Part shown: in pieces, positions 20,863-30,126 of the stretch | Layout: each line of letters starts with the position of its first letter | Numbering within the stretch: the first letter of the stretch is position 1 | Source of the DNA: Oxalobacteraceae bacterium | GTDB lineage: Bacteria > Pseudomonadota > Gammaproteobacteria > Burkholderiales > Burkholderiaceae_D | DNA: 56,506 bases | Reading direction: 5' to 3' | Assembly: GCA_021299035.1 (NCBI GenBank) | Contig: JAJTGD010000012.1 | Coordinates: 1-56,506 of the forward strand | The notes under the pieces: model-generated | Seen by the model: the letters and a program-made list of their open reading frames with translations, nothing else | Told to the model about the DNA's origin: nothing | The model's database searches: none | Translations under genes and position numbers: made by a program

Positions 20863-21750
20863 TCAGAGGCTTCCAAACGTATCCTTCATCCAGTGCAAGA
20901 ATGCCGCCACTTCTGGACGCTCTAGCACTGGCTTTTCATACACCGCATAGTACGCATGTGGTGGCGCCACCGTCTGTACATCGAATAACCGCACCAACTC
21001 ACCTGAGGTAAGTAATTCGCGCGCGAAGTGTGCACGCGCCAATCCAATGCCGTGTCCATGGCGCACCATCTCTTGCAGCAACCCAAGGTCATCCACCCGA
21101 ATACCCGTGGTGGGCTCGGGCCAATCCAAGCCTGCAGCTTCGAACCAGGGCTGCCAAGGCTCTAGTGCTGAGCGTACTAATGTCGCGTTCTTCAGATCGG
21201 CAGGCTCGTTCAGCGGCTCAATTTGCGCGAGGTACTTCGGACTCGCTACTGCAAAGGTCGGTTCGGAAAACAGCAACTCACACTGCAGATTTGGATAGCG
21301 CCCGGGACCGAAGCGTACTTCGAGATCACTCTCAGCGAGTGCCAAGTCGTATAGGGGTACCGACAGAAAGATCTCTACCGCAATCTCGGGATGCGCAACG
21401 GTGAAAGAGGACAGGTTGGGCACCAACAAGTAGCGCGCAAAGGTCGGCGGTACCGTAATCTTCAGTCGCGGCTGTACCGAGGCAGCGCGCCGCGGCATCG
21501 GAAAGTCAGTCAGGGTACGAAGTGCCTGTCGAACCACATCAAGGTAGCGGCGACCGAATTCGGACAGACCAACATTACGCCCATCACGAACAAATAATCG
21601 CTCGCCGACAAACTCCTCCAACAAGCGAATACGATGCGAGAGCGCGGATGGCGTGATACATAACTCTTCAGCTGCCAGCGCGAATGAGCCATGGCGTGCC
21701 GCAGCCTCGAAGGCTGATAGGGCATGAACTGGGGGAATACGTGTTGCCAT
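20863..21750 (-). CDS. LysR-family transcriptional regulator (GcvA-like)
   Basis: This is a 295-residue LysR regulator. The N-terminal winged helix (PPVHALSAFEAAARHGSFALAAEELCITPSALSHRIRLLEE) is of the GcvA/TrpI/AmpR type, and the C-terminal substrate-binding domain is complete. The ATG at 21750 gives the normal family length; the frame runs 26 codons further upstream into the preceding gene. It starts 25 bases after the stop of the D-2-hydroxyacid dehydrogenase gene on the same strand, so it may be co-transcribed and may regulate that gene. The ligand is not evident. It should not be taken as a true glycine cleavage regulator, since no gcv gene is near. Confidence 0.88.
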   Translation of the reverse strand: MATRIPPVHALSAFEAAARHGSFALAAEELCITPSALSHRIRLLEEFVGERLFVRDGRNVGLSEFGRRYLDVVRQALRTLTDFPMPRRAASVQPRLKITVPPTFARYLLVPNLSSFTVAHPEIAVEIFLSVPLYDLALAESDLEVRFGPGRYPNLQCELLFSEPTFAVASPKYLAQIEPLNEPADLKNATLVRSALEPWQPWFEAAGLDWPEPTTGIRVDDLGLLQEMVRHGHGIGLARAHFARELLTSGELVRLFDVQTVAPPHAYYAVYEKPVLERPEVAAFLHWMKDTFGSL

Positions 21751-21775
21751 GGAAGTTAAGTCACTTTCAGATGCA

Positions 21776-23182
21776 TTACCAGCGCAGCACTTTGCCGGGA
21801 TTAAAAATGTTGTGAGGGTCCAGCGCATGCTTAATGGTGCGCATCACATCAACGGTATCTTCACCACTCTCCTGGATCAAGAAATCGATCTTGTGCAAGC
21901 CAATACCATGCTCACCCGTGCACGTACCCTGCATGGCAATCGCGCGCGAGACCATGCGTGCATTCACGCCCTCAGCGCGCGCTATATCAGCGGGATCATT
22001 GGGGTCGATGATCATTTGCACATGGAAGTTGCCATCGCCCACATGGCCGATGATGCCGTGGGTCACACCCTCGCGCTCAATATCTTCCTTGGTCGCTAAC
22101 AAACACTCGGCGAGGCGAGAAATCGGAACACAGCAATCCGTAGAAATCGCTCGGCTGCCGGGTCGAAGCTGAAGCAATGCGAAATAAGCGTTGTGACGCG
22201 CTTGCCATAGCCGTGAACGATCTTCGGGTCGAGTGGCCCACTCGAAACCGGTCGCATCATGCTCATCTGCGATTTGCTGCACCAGCTCGGCTTGCTCCTT
22301 GACGCCATACTCGCTGCCGTGAAACTCGAACAGCAGCAGTGGCTTTTCAGGCAAGCTCAATTTGTCATGCGCATTCAAGGCGCGCACGCTGGTCTCGTCA
22401 AGAAATTCAACCCGCGCGACCGGCACACCCATCTGTATGGTCTGTATCACCGTGTTGACCGCGCGTTCAATACTCGAAAATGAACACACCGCCGCCGAGA
22501 TTGCTTCTGGCTGCGGATACAGCTTCAGCGTGATCTCAACAATGATGCCCAAGGTACCTTCGCTACCAACAAACAGGCGCGTCAGGTCGTAGCCCGCGGA
22601 GGATTTTTTTGCACGCGTACCCGTCTTGATGACCTTGCCTTCGGCTGTCACCACCGTCAAGCCCAGTACGTTCTCTCGCATCGTCCCGTAGCGCACCGCA
22701 TTCGTGCCGGAGGCACGCGTCGCCGCCATGCCACCGATAGAGGCATCAGCGCCCGGGTCAATCGGGAAAAACAGGCCGGTATCCTTGATCTCGGTATTCA
22801 ACTGCTTACGGGTGACGCCCGGCTGCACAGTCACAGTCAGGTCTTCGGCATTCAGTGCCACCACTTGATTCATCTGCGACAAGTCAATCGACAAGCCGCC
22901 CTGCACCGCCAAGATGTGGCCTTCGAGCGAGGTACCGGTGCCATACGCAATCACCGGAAAGCGGTACTGGTTGCACAGCGCCACTGCTGCCGCAACATCG
23001 TCGATATTCTGGGCAAACACCACCGCATCCGGCAGCATCGGGTCGTACGACGACTCATCACGTCCGTGATGCTCGCGCATGGCCTGCGTGGTGGACAAGC
23101 GATCGGCAAAACGCGCCTGTAGCGCGGCCAGTAAATCAGCAGGTAGCTCGCGCTTGAAAAATGCGGGGGCGGGGTGATTCAT
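21776..23182 (-). CDS. FAD-linked D-2-hydroxyacid (D-lactate type) dehydrogenase
   Basis: This 468-residue flavoprotein belongs to the PCMH/FAD-oxidase C family with GlcD and D-lactate dehydrogenase (cytochrome). Visible signatures: YGTGTSLEGHI, VTVQPGVTRKQL, FFPIDPGADASIGGMAATRASGTNAVRYGTM, GYDLTRLFVGSEGTLGII, and the C-terminal GTCTGEHGIGLHKIDFL with LDPHNIFNPGKV. It resembles the eukaryotic-type D-lactate dehydrogenase more than GlcD. The ATG at 23182 has a CGGAGAAA ribosome site; an in-frame start eight codons upstream is less likely. The substrate (D-lactate or another D-2-hydroxyacid) is inferred. It is divergent from the cobalamin adenosyltransferase and followed by a LysR gene. Confidence 0.88.
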   Translation of the reverse strand: MNHPAPAFFKRELPADLLAALQARFADRLSTTQAMREHHGRDESSYDPMLPDAVVFAQNIDDVAAAVALCNQYRFPVIAYGTGTSLEGHILAVQGGLSIDLSQMNQVVALNAEDLTVTVQPGVTRKQLNTEIKDTGLFFPIDPGADASIGGMAATRASGTNAVRYGTMRENVLGLTVVTAEGKVIKTGTRAKKSSAGYDLTRLFVGSEGTLGIIVEITLKLYPQPEAISAAVCSFSSIERAVNTVIQTIQMGVPVARVEFLDETSVRALNAHDKLSLPEKPLLLFEFHGSEYGVKEQAELVQQIADEHDATGFEWATRPEDRSRLWQARHNAYFALLQLRPGSRAISTDCCVPISRLAECLLATKEDIEREGVTHGIIGHVGDGNFHVQMIIDPNDPADIARAEGVNARMVSRAIAMQGTCTGEHGIGLHKIDFLIQESGEDTVDVMRTIKHALDPHNIFNPGKVLRW

Positions 23183-23310
23183 GATATTTCTCCGAGGCAA
23201 CGACATTGTACTCCGAGCAGCAGGGGTATTTGCTTGCCGCTCTAGGCGGTGTGCCGGCTGATTCGCGCCATTTGCCGTATGCTTCGCCTGTTTTCAATAG
23301 GTACAGCATC

Positions 23311-23868
23311 ATGGGCAACCGACTCTCGAAAATTGCGACCCGCACCGGGGACGACGGCACCACCGGCTTGGGCGATGGTAGCCGCACCGACAAACATGCG
23401 CTGCGGGTGCAGGCAATGGGTGATGTGGATGAGCTGAACTCGCAACTCGGCTTGTTACTGTGTGAAGATCTGCCGAACACACTGCGCGACGAGCTGGTGA
23501 CGATACAGCACGACCTGTTTGATCTGGGCGGTGAACTCAGCATTCCCGGCTTTGTGATGATGAATGACGGGCAGATCGCCCGGCTGGATGCACTACTGGA
23601 AAAATACAATGCCACACTGCCGCCCCTGAAAGAATTTATTCTTCCAGGAGGCTCGCGTGCCGCTGCACAGTCCCATGTATGCCGCACCGTGTGTCGGCGC
23701 GCCGAGCGCAGCATTGTTGCCTTGGGGCGCGAGGAGAAAATACACGCTCGACTCGGTCAATACGTCAACCGGCTGTCTGACTTGTTGTTTGTACTGGCAA
23801 GAGTGCTGAACCGCCACGCGGGCGGCAGCGACGTGATGTGGGAAAAAGGTAGAAGCGCGGAAAGCTAG
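23311..23868 (+). CDS. Cob(I)alamin adenosyltransferase, PduO/MMAB type
   Basis: This enzyme transfers the adenosyl group of ATP to cob(I)alamin to make the coenzyme form of B12. The 185-residue protein starts [23 protein letters not shown], the ATP-binding N-terminus of the PduO class, followed by [20 protein letters not shown] and the C-terminal [29 protein letters not shown] use the ATG at 23311, since the family motif starts there. No other cobalamin gene is near, so it probably serves salvage. Its TAG stop overlaps the dxs stop of the opposite strand in a shared CTAG. Confidence 0.93.
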   Translation: MGNRLSKIATRTGDDGTTGLGDGSRTDKHALRVQAMGDVDELNSQLGLLLCEDLPNTLRDELVTIQHDLFDLGGELSIPGFVMMNDGQIARLDALLEKYNATLPPLKEFILPGGSRAAAQSHVCRTVCRRAERSIVALGREEKIHARLGQYVNRLSDLLFVLARVLNRHAGGSDVMWEKGRSAES

Positions 23869-25733
23869 CTATTCGCCACCAAGCGCGATTCCTTGCTACC
23901 AAGTCGCTGACGAACCGAAGCAACAATTCCCGGCGCATCCAGCCCACACTGTGCGAGCAGTTGCTGCGCATCGCCGTGGTCGATAAATTGATCTGGCAAA
24001 CCGAGCTGCAGCAAAGGCTTGACGAAACCCGCGGCAGACAGCGCTTCCGCGACAGCTGATCCGGCACCGCCCATCAACGAGCCTTCCTCGATTGTCACGA
24101 TCAACTCATGGGACGCAGCGAGTTGCGCTACCAGCGCCTCATCCAAGGGTTTCACAAAACGCATATCAGCGACAGTCGCATTGAGCTCTTCGGCGGCCTT
24201 CAGCGCCGGCGCCACCATAGTGCCAAATGCGAGCAAGGCGACTTGACGGCCCTGACGGCGTACGACGCCCTTACCGACTTCGATCGGATCAAGGTCAGAC
24301 TCGATTACCGCGCCTGGACCAGCACCCCTCGGATAGCGCACCGACGCCGGGCCCGGGAAGCGATATGCGGTAGAAAGCATCTTCCGGCACTCGTTCTCAT
24401 CACTCGGCGTCATCACGACCATATTCGGAATACAGCGAAGATAGGCAATGTCGTAATTACCCGCGTGTGTTGCGCCATCCGCACCGACCAACCCGGCGCG
24501 ATCCAGCGCAAAGGTCACGTCGAGATTTTGTAGCGCGACATCATGAATTAATTGATCGTAACCGCGCTGCAGGAAGGTCGAGTAGATCGCCAGTACCGGC
24601 TTCAAGCCCTCGCAGGCAAGGCCTGCCGCAAAGGTGACTGCGTGCTGCTCGGCGATACCGACGTCGTAGTAGCGCTCCGGGAACTGCTGCTCGAAGGTCA
24701 CCATCCCCGAACCTTCGCGCATTGCTGGCGTAATACCAATTAGCTTGTCATCGGCGCTGGCCATGTCACACAACCATTCGCCAAACACTTGCGTGTAGGT
24801 TTTCTTGGCGGGTGCCGCCGCCGGCTGTATGCCCTCGGCCGGGTTGAACTTGCCCGGGCCGTGATATAGCACAGGGTCGGCCTCGGCCAACTTGTAGCCT
24901 TGGCCCTTCTTGGTCACCACATGCAGAAACTGCGGTCCATCAAGATTCTTCAGGTTTTGCAGTGTCGGCACCAAAGCTTCCAGATCATGTCCATCGATCG
25001 GGCCGATATAGTTAAAGCCGAATTCTTCGAACATCGTCGCAGGCGTCAGCATGCCCTTGGCATGCTCTTCGAAACGCTTGGCGAATTCGCGCATGGAAGG
25101 TGGCAATACAGATTTACCGACATTCTTTGCAGCAGCATAGAACTTACCCGACATCAGTCGCGCCAGATAACGATTCAAGGCACCCACCGGCGGCGAAATC
25201 GACATGTCATTGTCGTTCAGCACCACAAGCATCTTGATGTCTTCATACACACCCGCGTTATTCAACGCTTCAAAGGCCATACCCGCTGACATCGCGCCAT
25301 CACCAATCACTGCCACCGCGTGACGGTTCTCACCTTTGGTGCGCGCTGCCAACGCCATGCCTAGCGCCGCCGAGATCGAGGTAGAAGAATGCGCCGTACC
25401 AAACGTATCGTAAGGACTCTCGTCTCGGCGCGGAAAGCCGGACAGACCACCGAGCTGTCGCAGCGATGGCATGCGCTCGCGGCGACCCGTCAGAATTTTA
25501 TGCGGGTAAGTTTGATGACCGACATCCCACACAATCCGATCGTGCGGTGTGTTGAACACATAATGCAGCGCGATCGTCAGCTCGACGGTACCCAAGTTCG
25601 ACGAAAGATGGCCGCCGGTTTTGGACACCGACTCGAGCAGATAGGTACGAAGCTCGCCCGCCAGCTTATGCAGCTCTGGGCGCGATAAAGCGCGCAGGTC
25701 GGCCGGATCGTTAATTTTTTGTAATAGTTCCAT
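23865..25733 (-). CDS. dxs: 1-deoxy-D-xylulose-5-phosphate synthase
   Basis: DXS condenses pyruvate with glyceraldehyde 3-phosphate using thiamine diphosphate, the first step of the MEP isoprenoid pathway. The 622-residue protein is full length: [30 protein letters not shown], the ThDP motif [18 protein letters not shown] through [38 protein letters not shown], and the C-terminal transketolase domain. It follows ispA by 2 bases in the operon xseB-ispA-dxs. It uses the cofactor whose synthesis genes lie at 41616-46135. Confidence 0.97.
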   Translation of the reverse strand: MELLQKINDPADLRALSRPELHKLAGELRTYLLESVSKTGGHLSSNLGTVELTIALHYVFNTPHDRIVWDVGHQTYPHKILTGRRERMPSLRQLGGLSGFPRRDESPYDTFGTAHSSTSISAALGMALAARTKGENRHAVAVIGDGAMSAGMAFEALNNAGVYEDIKMLVVLNDNDMSISPPVGALNRYLARLMSGKFYAAAKNVGKSVLPPSMREFAKRFEEHAKGMLTPATMFEEFGFNYIGPIDGHDLEALVPTLQNLKNLDGPQFLHVVTKKGQGYKLAEADPVLYHGPGKFNPAEGIQPAAAPAKKTYTQVFGEWLCDMASADDKLIGITPAMREGSGMVTFEQQFPERYYDVGIAEQHAVTFAAGLACEGLKPVLAIYSTFLQRGYDQLIHDVALQNLDVTFALDRAGLVGADGATHAGNYDIAYLRCIPNMVVMTPSDENECRKMLSTAYRFPGPASVRYPRGAGPGAVIESDLDPIEVGKGVVRRQGRQVALLAFGTMVAPALKAAEELNATVADMRFVKPLDEALVAQLAASHELIVTIEEGSLMGGAGSAVAEALSAAGFVKPLLQLGLPDQFIDHGDAQQLLAQCGLDAPGIVASVRQRLGSKESRLVANS

Positions 25734-25735
25734 GG

Positions 25736-26623
25736 TTATGCCTTCCTCTGCACGATCAGATCGGCAAGTTCCCGAAGCCTGACTGCCGCCTCCCCGAACG
25801 GCTGCAGAGCATGGTGAGCATCCTGCCGCAACTTCTCTGCAAGAGCAAGCGAGGGCTGAAGCCCGAGTATCGAGACATAGGTCGGCTTGTTCTGCGCTGC
25901 ATCTTTGCCAGCAGTCTTGCCCAAGGTCGCTGAATCTGCGGTGGCATCGAGAATATCGTCGACAACCTGAAATGCCAGCCCGATGGCATCTGCGTACGCA
26001 TCCAATGCAGCTTGTTCGGATGAGTGTAGCGACTTCCCTGCCAACGCACCCAGCAACACTGACGCGTGCAGCAGCGCACCGGTTTTCATGCGGTGCATTT
26101 GCTCCAATTCGGGCAGTGACAAGGCAATACCCACCGCATCCAGATCAATCGCCTGTCCACCGCACATGCCGCATGAACCCGCCGCTTGCGCCAACTGCGA
26201 CAACATCGCTACTTTGCGGTCAGAACCCAGCGCGCCCGCTGAAAGCACCAAGAACGCTTGCGTCTGCAAAGCATCGCCGACCAGCAGTGCTGTCGCTTCA
26301 TCATACTGACGGTGCACCGTAGGCTTACCCCGCCGCAGGTCATCGTCATCCATGCAGGGCAGATCATCATGTACCAACGAATACGCATGGATCATCTCGA
26401 CGGCAGCAGCCGCACGCTCCAGCGCATCGGTCGGCGCATCAAATACTGCGCCCGCCGCAAACACCAGCAGGGGTCGAACCCGCTTGCCACCATCCAGCAC
26501 GGCGTAGCGCATCGCCTGGTGCAACTTGGCAGGCGAGGTTGAAGGGGGCGGAAGGTGGCGATCAAGCACGACCTCCATATCCGCCTGAACTTGCTTGGCC
26601 CAAGCGGCGAACGGCATGCTCAT
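25736..26623 (-). CDS. ispA: Farnesyl diphosphate synthase / short-chain polyprenyl synthase
   Basis: IspA makes farnesyl diphosphate from IPP and DMAPP. The 295-residue product has GGKRVRPLL, the first aspartate-rich motif [17 protein letters not shown] (from D86), KTGALL and the second motif DDILD (222-226). The start shown gives an ATGA overlap with the xseB stop. A second ATG two codons downstream (26617) has a better-placed AGGA and is a plausible alternative. Middle gene of xseB-ispA-dxs, a common proteobacterial arrangement that supplies prenyl chains, consistent with ubiA upstream. Confidence 0.96.
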   Translation of the reverse strand: MSMPFAAWAKQVQADMEVVLDRHLPPPSTSPAKLHQAMRYAVLDGGKRVRPLLVFAAGAVFDAPTDALERAAAAVEMIHAYSLVHDDLPCMDDDDLRRGKPTVHRQYDEATALLVGDALQTQAFLVLSAGALGSDRKVAMLSQLAQAAGSCGMCGGQAIDLDAVGIALSLPELEQMHRMKTGALLHASVLLGALAGKSLHSSEQAALDAYADAIGLAFQVVDDILDATADSATLGKTAGKDAAQNKPTYVSILGLQPSLALAEKLRQDAHHALQPFGEAAVRLRELADLIVQRKA

Positions 26624-26880
26624 TCCTCGTCACCCTCGCCTTCGTCCTGATCGTCCTCGAAGGGCGTCAGCATCTCGCCCTCCAGTATTTTCACTTGCTG
26701 CTCGACTCGCTCGAGCTGGGCCGCGCAGTATTTCACCAACTCGGCACCACGCTTGTACGCATCGAGCGAGGCTTCCAGCGGCAAAGCGCCAGATTCCATC
26801 TTCTCAACCAGAAGTTCCAATTCCGCCATAGCCTGCTCAAAAGACGTGGCGGGCTGATCGGGAAGATTCTTTTTTGGCAT
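26620..26880 (-). CDS. xseB: Exodeoxyribonuclease VII small subunit
   Basis: XseB is the small helical subunit that binds the XseA catalytic subunit of exonuclease VII. The product (86 residues from the ATG at 26880) has the family core SFEQAMAELELLVEKMESGALPLEASLDAYKRGAELVKYCAAQLERVEQQVKIL as two helices, written here in part only as a landmark, and a Glu/Asp-rich tail. An ATG four codons upstream (26892) is equally possible; neither has a strong ribosome site. Its stop overlaps ispA. The gene for the large subunit is not in this window. Confidence 0.93.
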   Translation of the reverse strand: MPKKNLPDQPATSFEQAMAELELLVEKMESGALPLEASLDAYKRGAELVKYCAAQLERVEQQVKILEGEMLTPFEDDQDEGEGDEE

Positions 26881-27038
26881 CACAGTCAACATGCAAAATG
26901 GCCTGCCATTCTAGTCGATGAAGTTGCTGTATCGACGAAATCGGCGGCGTAATCATGCTACGGCCTCACATAAGATTATCTTTTCGATAATTCTTAATCG
27001 TCGCACTCAACGTCTGAAAATCTCGCCACACTGCCCCG

Positions 27039-27067
27039 CTGACCCAAGCGGTGGGGAGGGGTATAAT
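27039..27067 (+). promoter_or_regulatory. Sigma-70 promoter for the Rieske oxygenase gene
   Basis: CTGACC at 27039-27044 and a perfect TATAAT at 27062-27067 are 17 bases apart, ideal sigma-70 geometry. The -35 keeps TGAC. Transcription would start near 27075 and give a leader of about 90 bases before the ATG at 27168. It is the main feature of the 275-base divergent gap between xseB and the oxygenase; I see nothing else there. Confidence 0.6.
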
Positions 27068-27167
27068 CCGCGGCTCGCCCGAAAAGCTACCGGCTCACAC
27101 TGTATCGAGTCCGATTATTTCGGGTGCTTTCTCTCTTCGGTTGGTGCAAATTAATTTGGGGTTGAGG

Positions 27168-28268
27168 ATGTCCGATCTGGCCGGTCTCGAAAAACTCATG
27201 CGCTCGAATGCGCAACTGCCGGTAGGCGTTTACTTCGATCAGGGCTTGCTCACGCAAGAAACTGCGAAGTTATTCAAGCAAGGCCCGCGCTACGCCGGCC
27301 ACACGCTGATGGTGCCGAATGAAGGCGACTACGCCACCCTGCCATGGGAGAACGATGGCCGGGTGCTGGTGCGTAACGCCCAGGGTTTGGAGTTGATATC
27401 CAATGTTTGCCGCCATCGCCAAGCCAAGATGCTGAGCGGGCGCGGCAACGCCACCAATATTATTTGCCCGCTGCACCGCTGGACCTATGACCTGAAGGGT
27501 GAACTGATCGGCGCACCGCATTTTGCCGATACGCCCTGCATGAATCTAAACCGTTTCGGGCTACAGCATTGGAATGGTTTGCTGTTCGATCAGAACGGCC
27601 TCGACGTGCCCAACATGCTGAAATCGATGGTGGCCGCGCGCGATCTAAATTTTGATGGCTACATGCTCGACCATGTCGAGATCCATCATTGCGATTACAA
27701 CTGGAAAACCTTCATCGAGGTCTACCTCGAGGATTACCACGTCGAGGCGTTCCACCCGGGGCTCGGGCAATTTGTCAGCTGTAATGACCTGCGCTGGGAA
27801 ATGGGCGATGGCTATAGCGTGCAAACGGTTGGCGTCAACGCAGCGCTGAAAAAATCCGGCTCAGCCACTTATCAAAAATGGCATGACGAGGTGCTGCGCT
27901 ACAACGGCGGACAAGCCCCCAAGTACGGTGCAATTTGGCTGACCATCTACCCGAACATCATGGTCGAGTGGTATCCGAATGTGCTGGTCGTTTCCACGGT
28001 ATGGCCCAACGGCCCGCAAAAAACCACCAACGTCGTCGAGTTCTACTACCCGGAAGAGATTGTCTTGTTCGAGCGTAGCTTCATCGATGCAGAACGCGCC
28101 GCCTACATGGAAACCTGTGCCGAGGACGATGAGATCGCGCTACGCATGGATGCCGGCCGCAAGATTTTGCTCGATCGCGGCGTGAATGAAGTCGGCCCCT
28201 ACCAATCGCCGATGGAAGACGGCATGCAGCATTTCCACGAGTGGTACCGCAGCCAGATCGCGCTGTGA
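27168..28268 (+). CDS. Rieske-type aromatic ring-hydroxylating oxygenase, catalytic subunit
   Basis: This 366-residue protein is a Rieske non-heme iron oxygenase alpha subunit. The 2Fe-2S site is C81-R-H83 and C100-PL-H103. The mononuclear iron site shows as EDYHVEAFHPG with H191 and H196; the third carboxylate ligand would lie further C-terminal. Substrate cannot be read from the sequence, and no ferredoxin or reductase gene is adjacent, so electron donors must be encoded elsewhere. The ATG at 27168 follows GGGGTTGAGG. The gene sits next to xseB-ispA-dxs, a linkage I recall in Burkholderiales, which suggests an ancestral rather than acquired gene. Confidence 0.88.
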   Translation: MSDLAGLEKLMRSNAQLPVGVYFDQGLLTQETAKLFKQGPRYAGHTLMVPNEGDYATLPWENDGRVLVRNAQGLELISNVCRHRQAKMLSGRGNATNIICPLHRWTYDLKGELIGAPHFADTPCMNLNRFGLQHWNGLLFDQNGLDVPNMLKSMVAARDLNFDGYMLDHVEIHHCDYNWKTFIEVYLEDYHVEAFHPGLGQFVSCNDLRWEMGDGYSVQTVGVNAALKKSGSATYQKWHDEVLRYNGGQAPKYGAIWLTIYPNIMVEWYPNVLVVSTVWPNGPQKTTNVVEFYYPEEIVLFERSFIDAERAAYMETCAEDDEIALRMDAGRKILLDRGVNEVGPYQSPMEDGMQHFHEWYRSQIAL

Positions 28269-28294
28269 TCCTGCGCCACCGAAAGGGGCGCTGA

Positions 28295-29197
28295 GTGCAA
28301 TCACTCTGGATGCTGTTGGCGAGTTTTGTGTTTGCCATCATGGGTGTGTGCGTCAAGCTCGCCTCTGAACACGCCTCCACCTCCGAAATTGTGATTGCCC
28401 GAGGCGTCGTTGGCGTCAGCGTGCTATTGCTGCTGACACGCCTGCGCGGATTACCACTCACCACCCACTACCCTTGGCAACATGCATGGCGCGGTTTCGT
28501 CGGAGTCTCGGCATTGTGGTTATGGTTCTTCGCCATCGCCCGCCTGCCACTGGCCACCGCCATGACCCTGAACTACATGGCGCCGATCTGGATTGCGGCC
28601 ATCGTCTTCACGCTGGGCTGGTGGCACAAGACGCGACGTTTTGAGTGGGGCTTGACCGCCGCCATCGTCACCAGCTTCATTGGCGTTGCCTTACTACTCA
28701 AGCCAACTATTCATGCCGAACAGTGGGTCGGTGGTCTGTCCGCACTGATCTCCGGTTTCATCTCTGCACTCGCCTACATTCAGGTCAAGCGCCTGGGTCA
28801 AATGGGTGAACCGGAATACCGCGTGGTGTTTTATTTCTCGGCCAGTGGCGTTCTGGGTGGTTTGATCAGCGGGCTGCTGGACAACTGGTGGGAGACGGGT
28901 AGCTTGCACCTATTTGCTGATTTATCTGCGCGCGATTTTCTGCTGCTATTCGCGATCGGGATCACCGCCACCATTGCACAAGTGGCGATGACACGCGCCT
29001 ACCGTCTGGGTGCGATGCTGGTGACTGCCAATTTGCAATACACCGGCATTGTGTTCTCGAGTATGTGGGGCATTCTGATCTGGAACGATACCCTGGATGT
29101 GGGCGGCTGGCTCGGCATCCTGATTATTCTGATCAGCGGCGTCGCAGCCACCTTTTATAATGTGCGCAGCAGTAGCAATACTTCATCGCAAAAATAA
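28295..29197 (+). CDS. DMT-superfamily transporter (EamA/RhaT type)
   Basis: This 300-residue inner membrane protein has ten predicted helices in two EamA-type halves (about 1-130 and 145-290), with SFVFAIMGVCVKLASEHASTSEIVIARG at the start of the first, only part of which is diagnostic. EamA proteins export metabolites or amino acids; the substrate is unknown here. The start is a GTG at 28295 with AAGGGG 7 bases before it. It follows the Rieske gene by 26 bases and is followed 20 bases later by a sulfurtransferase, so the three plus-strand genes may be one transcript. Confidence 0.88.
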   Translation: MQSLWMLLASFVFAIMGVCVKLASEHASTSEIVIARGVVGVSVLLLLTRLRGLPLTTHYPWQHAWRGFVGVSALWLWFFAIARLPLATAMTLNYMAPIWIAAIVFTLGWWHKTRRFEWGLTAAIVTSFIGVALLLKPTIHAEQWVGGLSALISGFISALAYIQVKRLGQMGEPEYRVVFYFSASGVLGGLISGLLDNWWETGSLHLFADLSARDFLLLFAIGITATIAQVAMTRAYRLGAMLVTANLQYTGIVFSSMWGILIWNDTLDVGGWLGILIILISGVAATFYNVRSSSNTSSQK

Positions 29198-29217
29198 ATC
29201 CAACAGGAGACCTGCTG

Positions 29218-30072
29218 ATGTCGTTCACCACGCTGATCACCGCGGCGGAGTTGAAGCAACACCTCGATAACCCGGTGTTTGTTGTGCTTGATTGCCGTTC
29301 CGAACTCACCGACCCTACGGCAGGCGCAAACGCCTTTGCCGCAGGCCATATCCCGGGTGCGCTGCATGCGGACTCCGACCGTGACTTGTCGGACAAGTCC
29401 GCCGGGCCAAATGGCGAATTTCGTGGCCGTCATCCATTACCCTCGCCCGCAGACTTTATTGAAACGCTGCGCGGCTGGGGCATTTATCCCAACTCGCAAG
29501 TGATTGCCTATGATGCCCACGGCGGTATGTTCGCAGCACGCGTTTGGTGGATGCTGCGCTGGGTGGGGCATAAAAGTGTCGCCGTGCTGGATGGCGGGCT
29601 ACCAGCGTGGCAAGCAGAAGGTGGTGCGCTGACGCAAGCCGTCATTAACCGTCCACGCGGCTCGATCACGCTGCAACCCTCAATGGTGGGCACTGTCAGC
29701 GCTGATGATGTGCTGGCAAATTTATCGGCACGCGCGAGGCTGGTGCTTGATGCGCGTGCAGCCGATCGCTTTCGCGGTGAGAACGAGACGATCGACCCTG
29801 TGGCTGGCCATATACCGGGTGCGAAGAACCGCTGGTTCAAAGACAATCTTCAAGCCGATGGCAGGTTCAAAGGCGCGGATGCATTACGCGCCGAGTATGC
29901 TGCGCTGATCAAAAGCCCGGAGCACACCATCATGCAATGCGGCTCCGGCATCTCAGCCTGCCATAACTTGTTAGCTATGGAGGTCGCTGGCTTACCCGGT
30001 GCTTTACTCTACCCGGGTTCCTGGAGCGAGTGGAGTTCGGACCCAGCGCGGCCGATTGCTGTCGGCGAGTAG
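29218..30072 (+). CDS. Thiosulfate / 3-mercaptopyruvate sulfurtransferase (tandem rhodanese)
   Basis: This 284-residue protein has two rhodanese domains. The N-terminal one (about 1-140) contains DCRSELTDPTAG and AGHIPGALHAD. The C-terminal one (about 155-284) has LVLDARAADRF, AGHIPGAKN, and the catalytic loop CGSGISAC with Cys241. A CGSG-type loop is typical of mercaptopyruvate sulfurtransferases (SseA). The true thiol acceptor is not evident. The ATG has an AGGAGA ribosome site 8 bases away. Cytoplasmic: no signal sequence. Confidence 0.9.
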   Translation: MSFTTLITAAELKQHLDNPVFVVLDCRSELTDPTAGANAFAAGHIPGALHADSDRDLSDKSAGPNGEFRGRHPLPSPADFIETLRGWGIYPNSQVIAYDAHGGMFAARVWWMLRWVGHKSVAVLDGGLPAWQAEGGALTQAVINRPRGSITLQPSMVGTVSADDVLANLSARARLVLDARAADRFRGENETIDPVAGHIPGAKNRWFKDNLQADGRFKGADALRAEYAALIKSPEHTIMQCGSGISACHNLLAMEVAGLPGALLYPGSWSEWSSDPARPIAVGE

Positions 30073-30126
30073 CGCCGTAAAAGTCTCTGAAAAACGCGCG
30101 TCGCACATCGGCGCGTGCGCTCGCTT

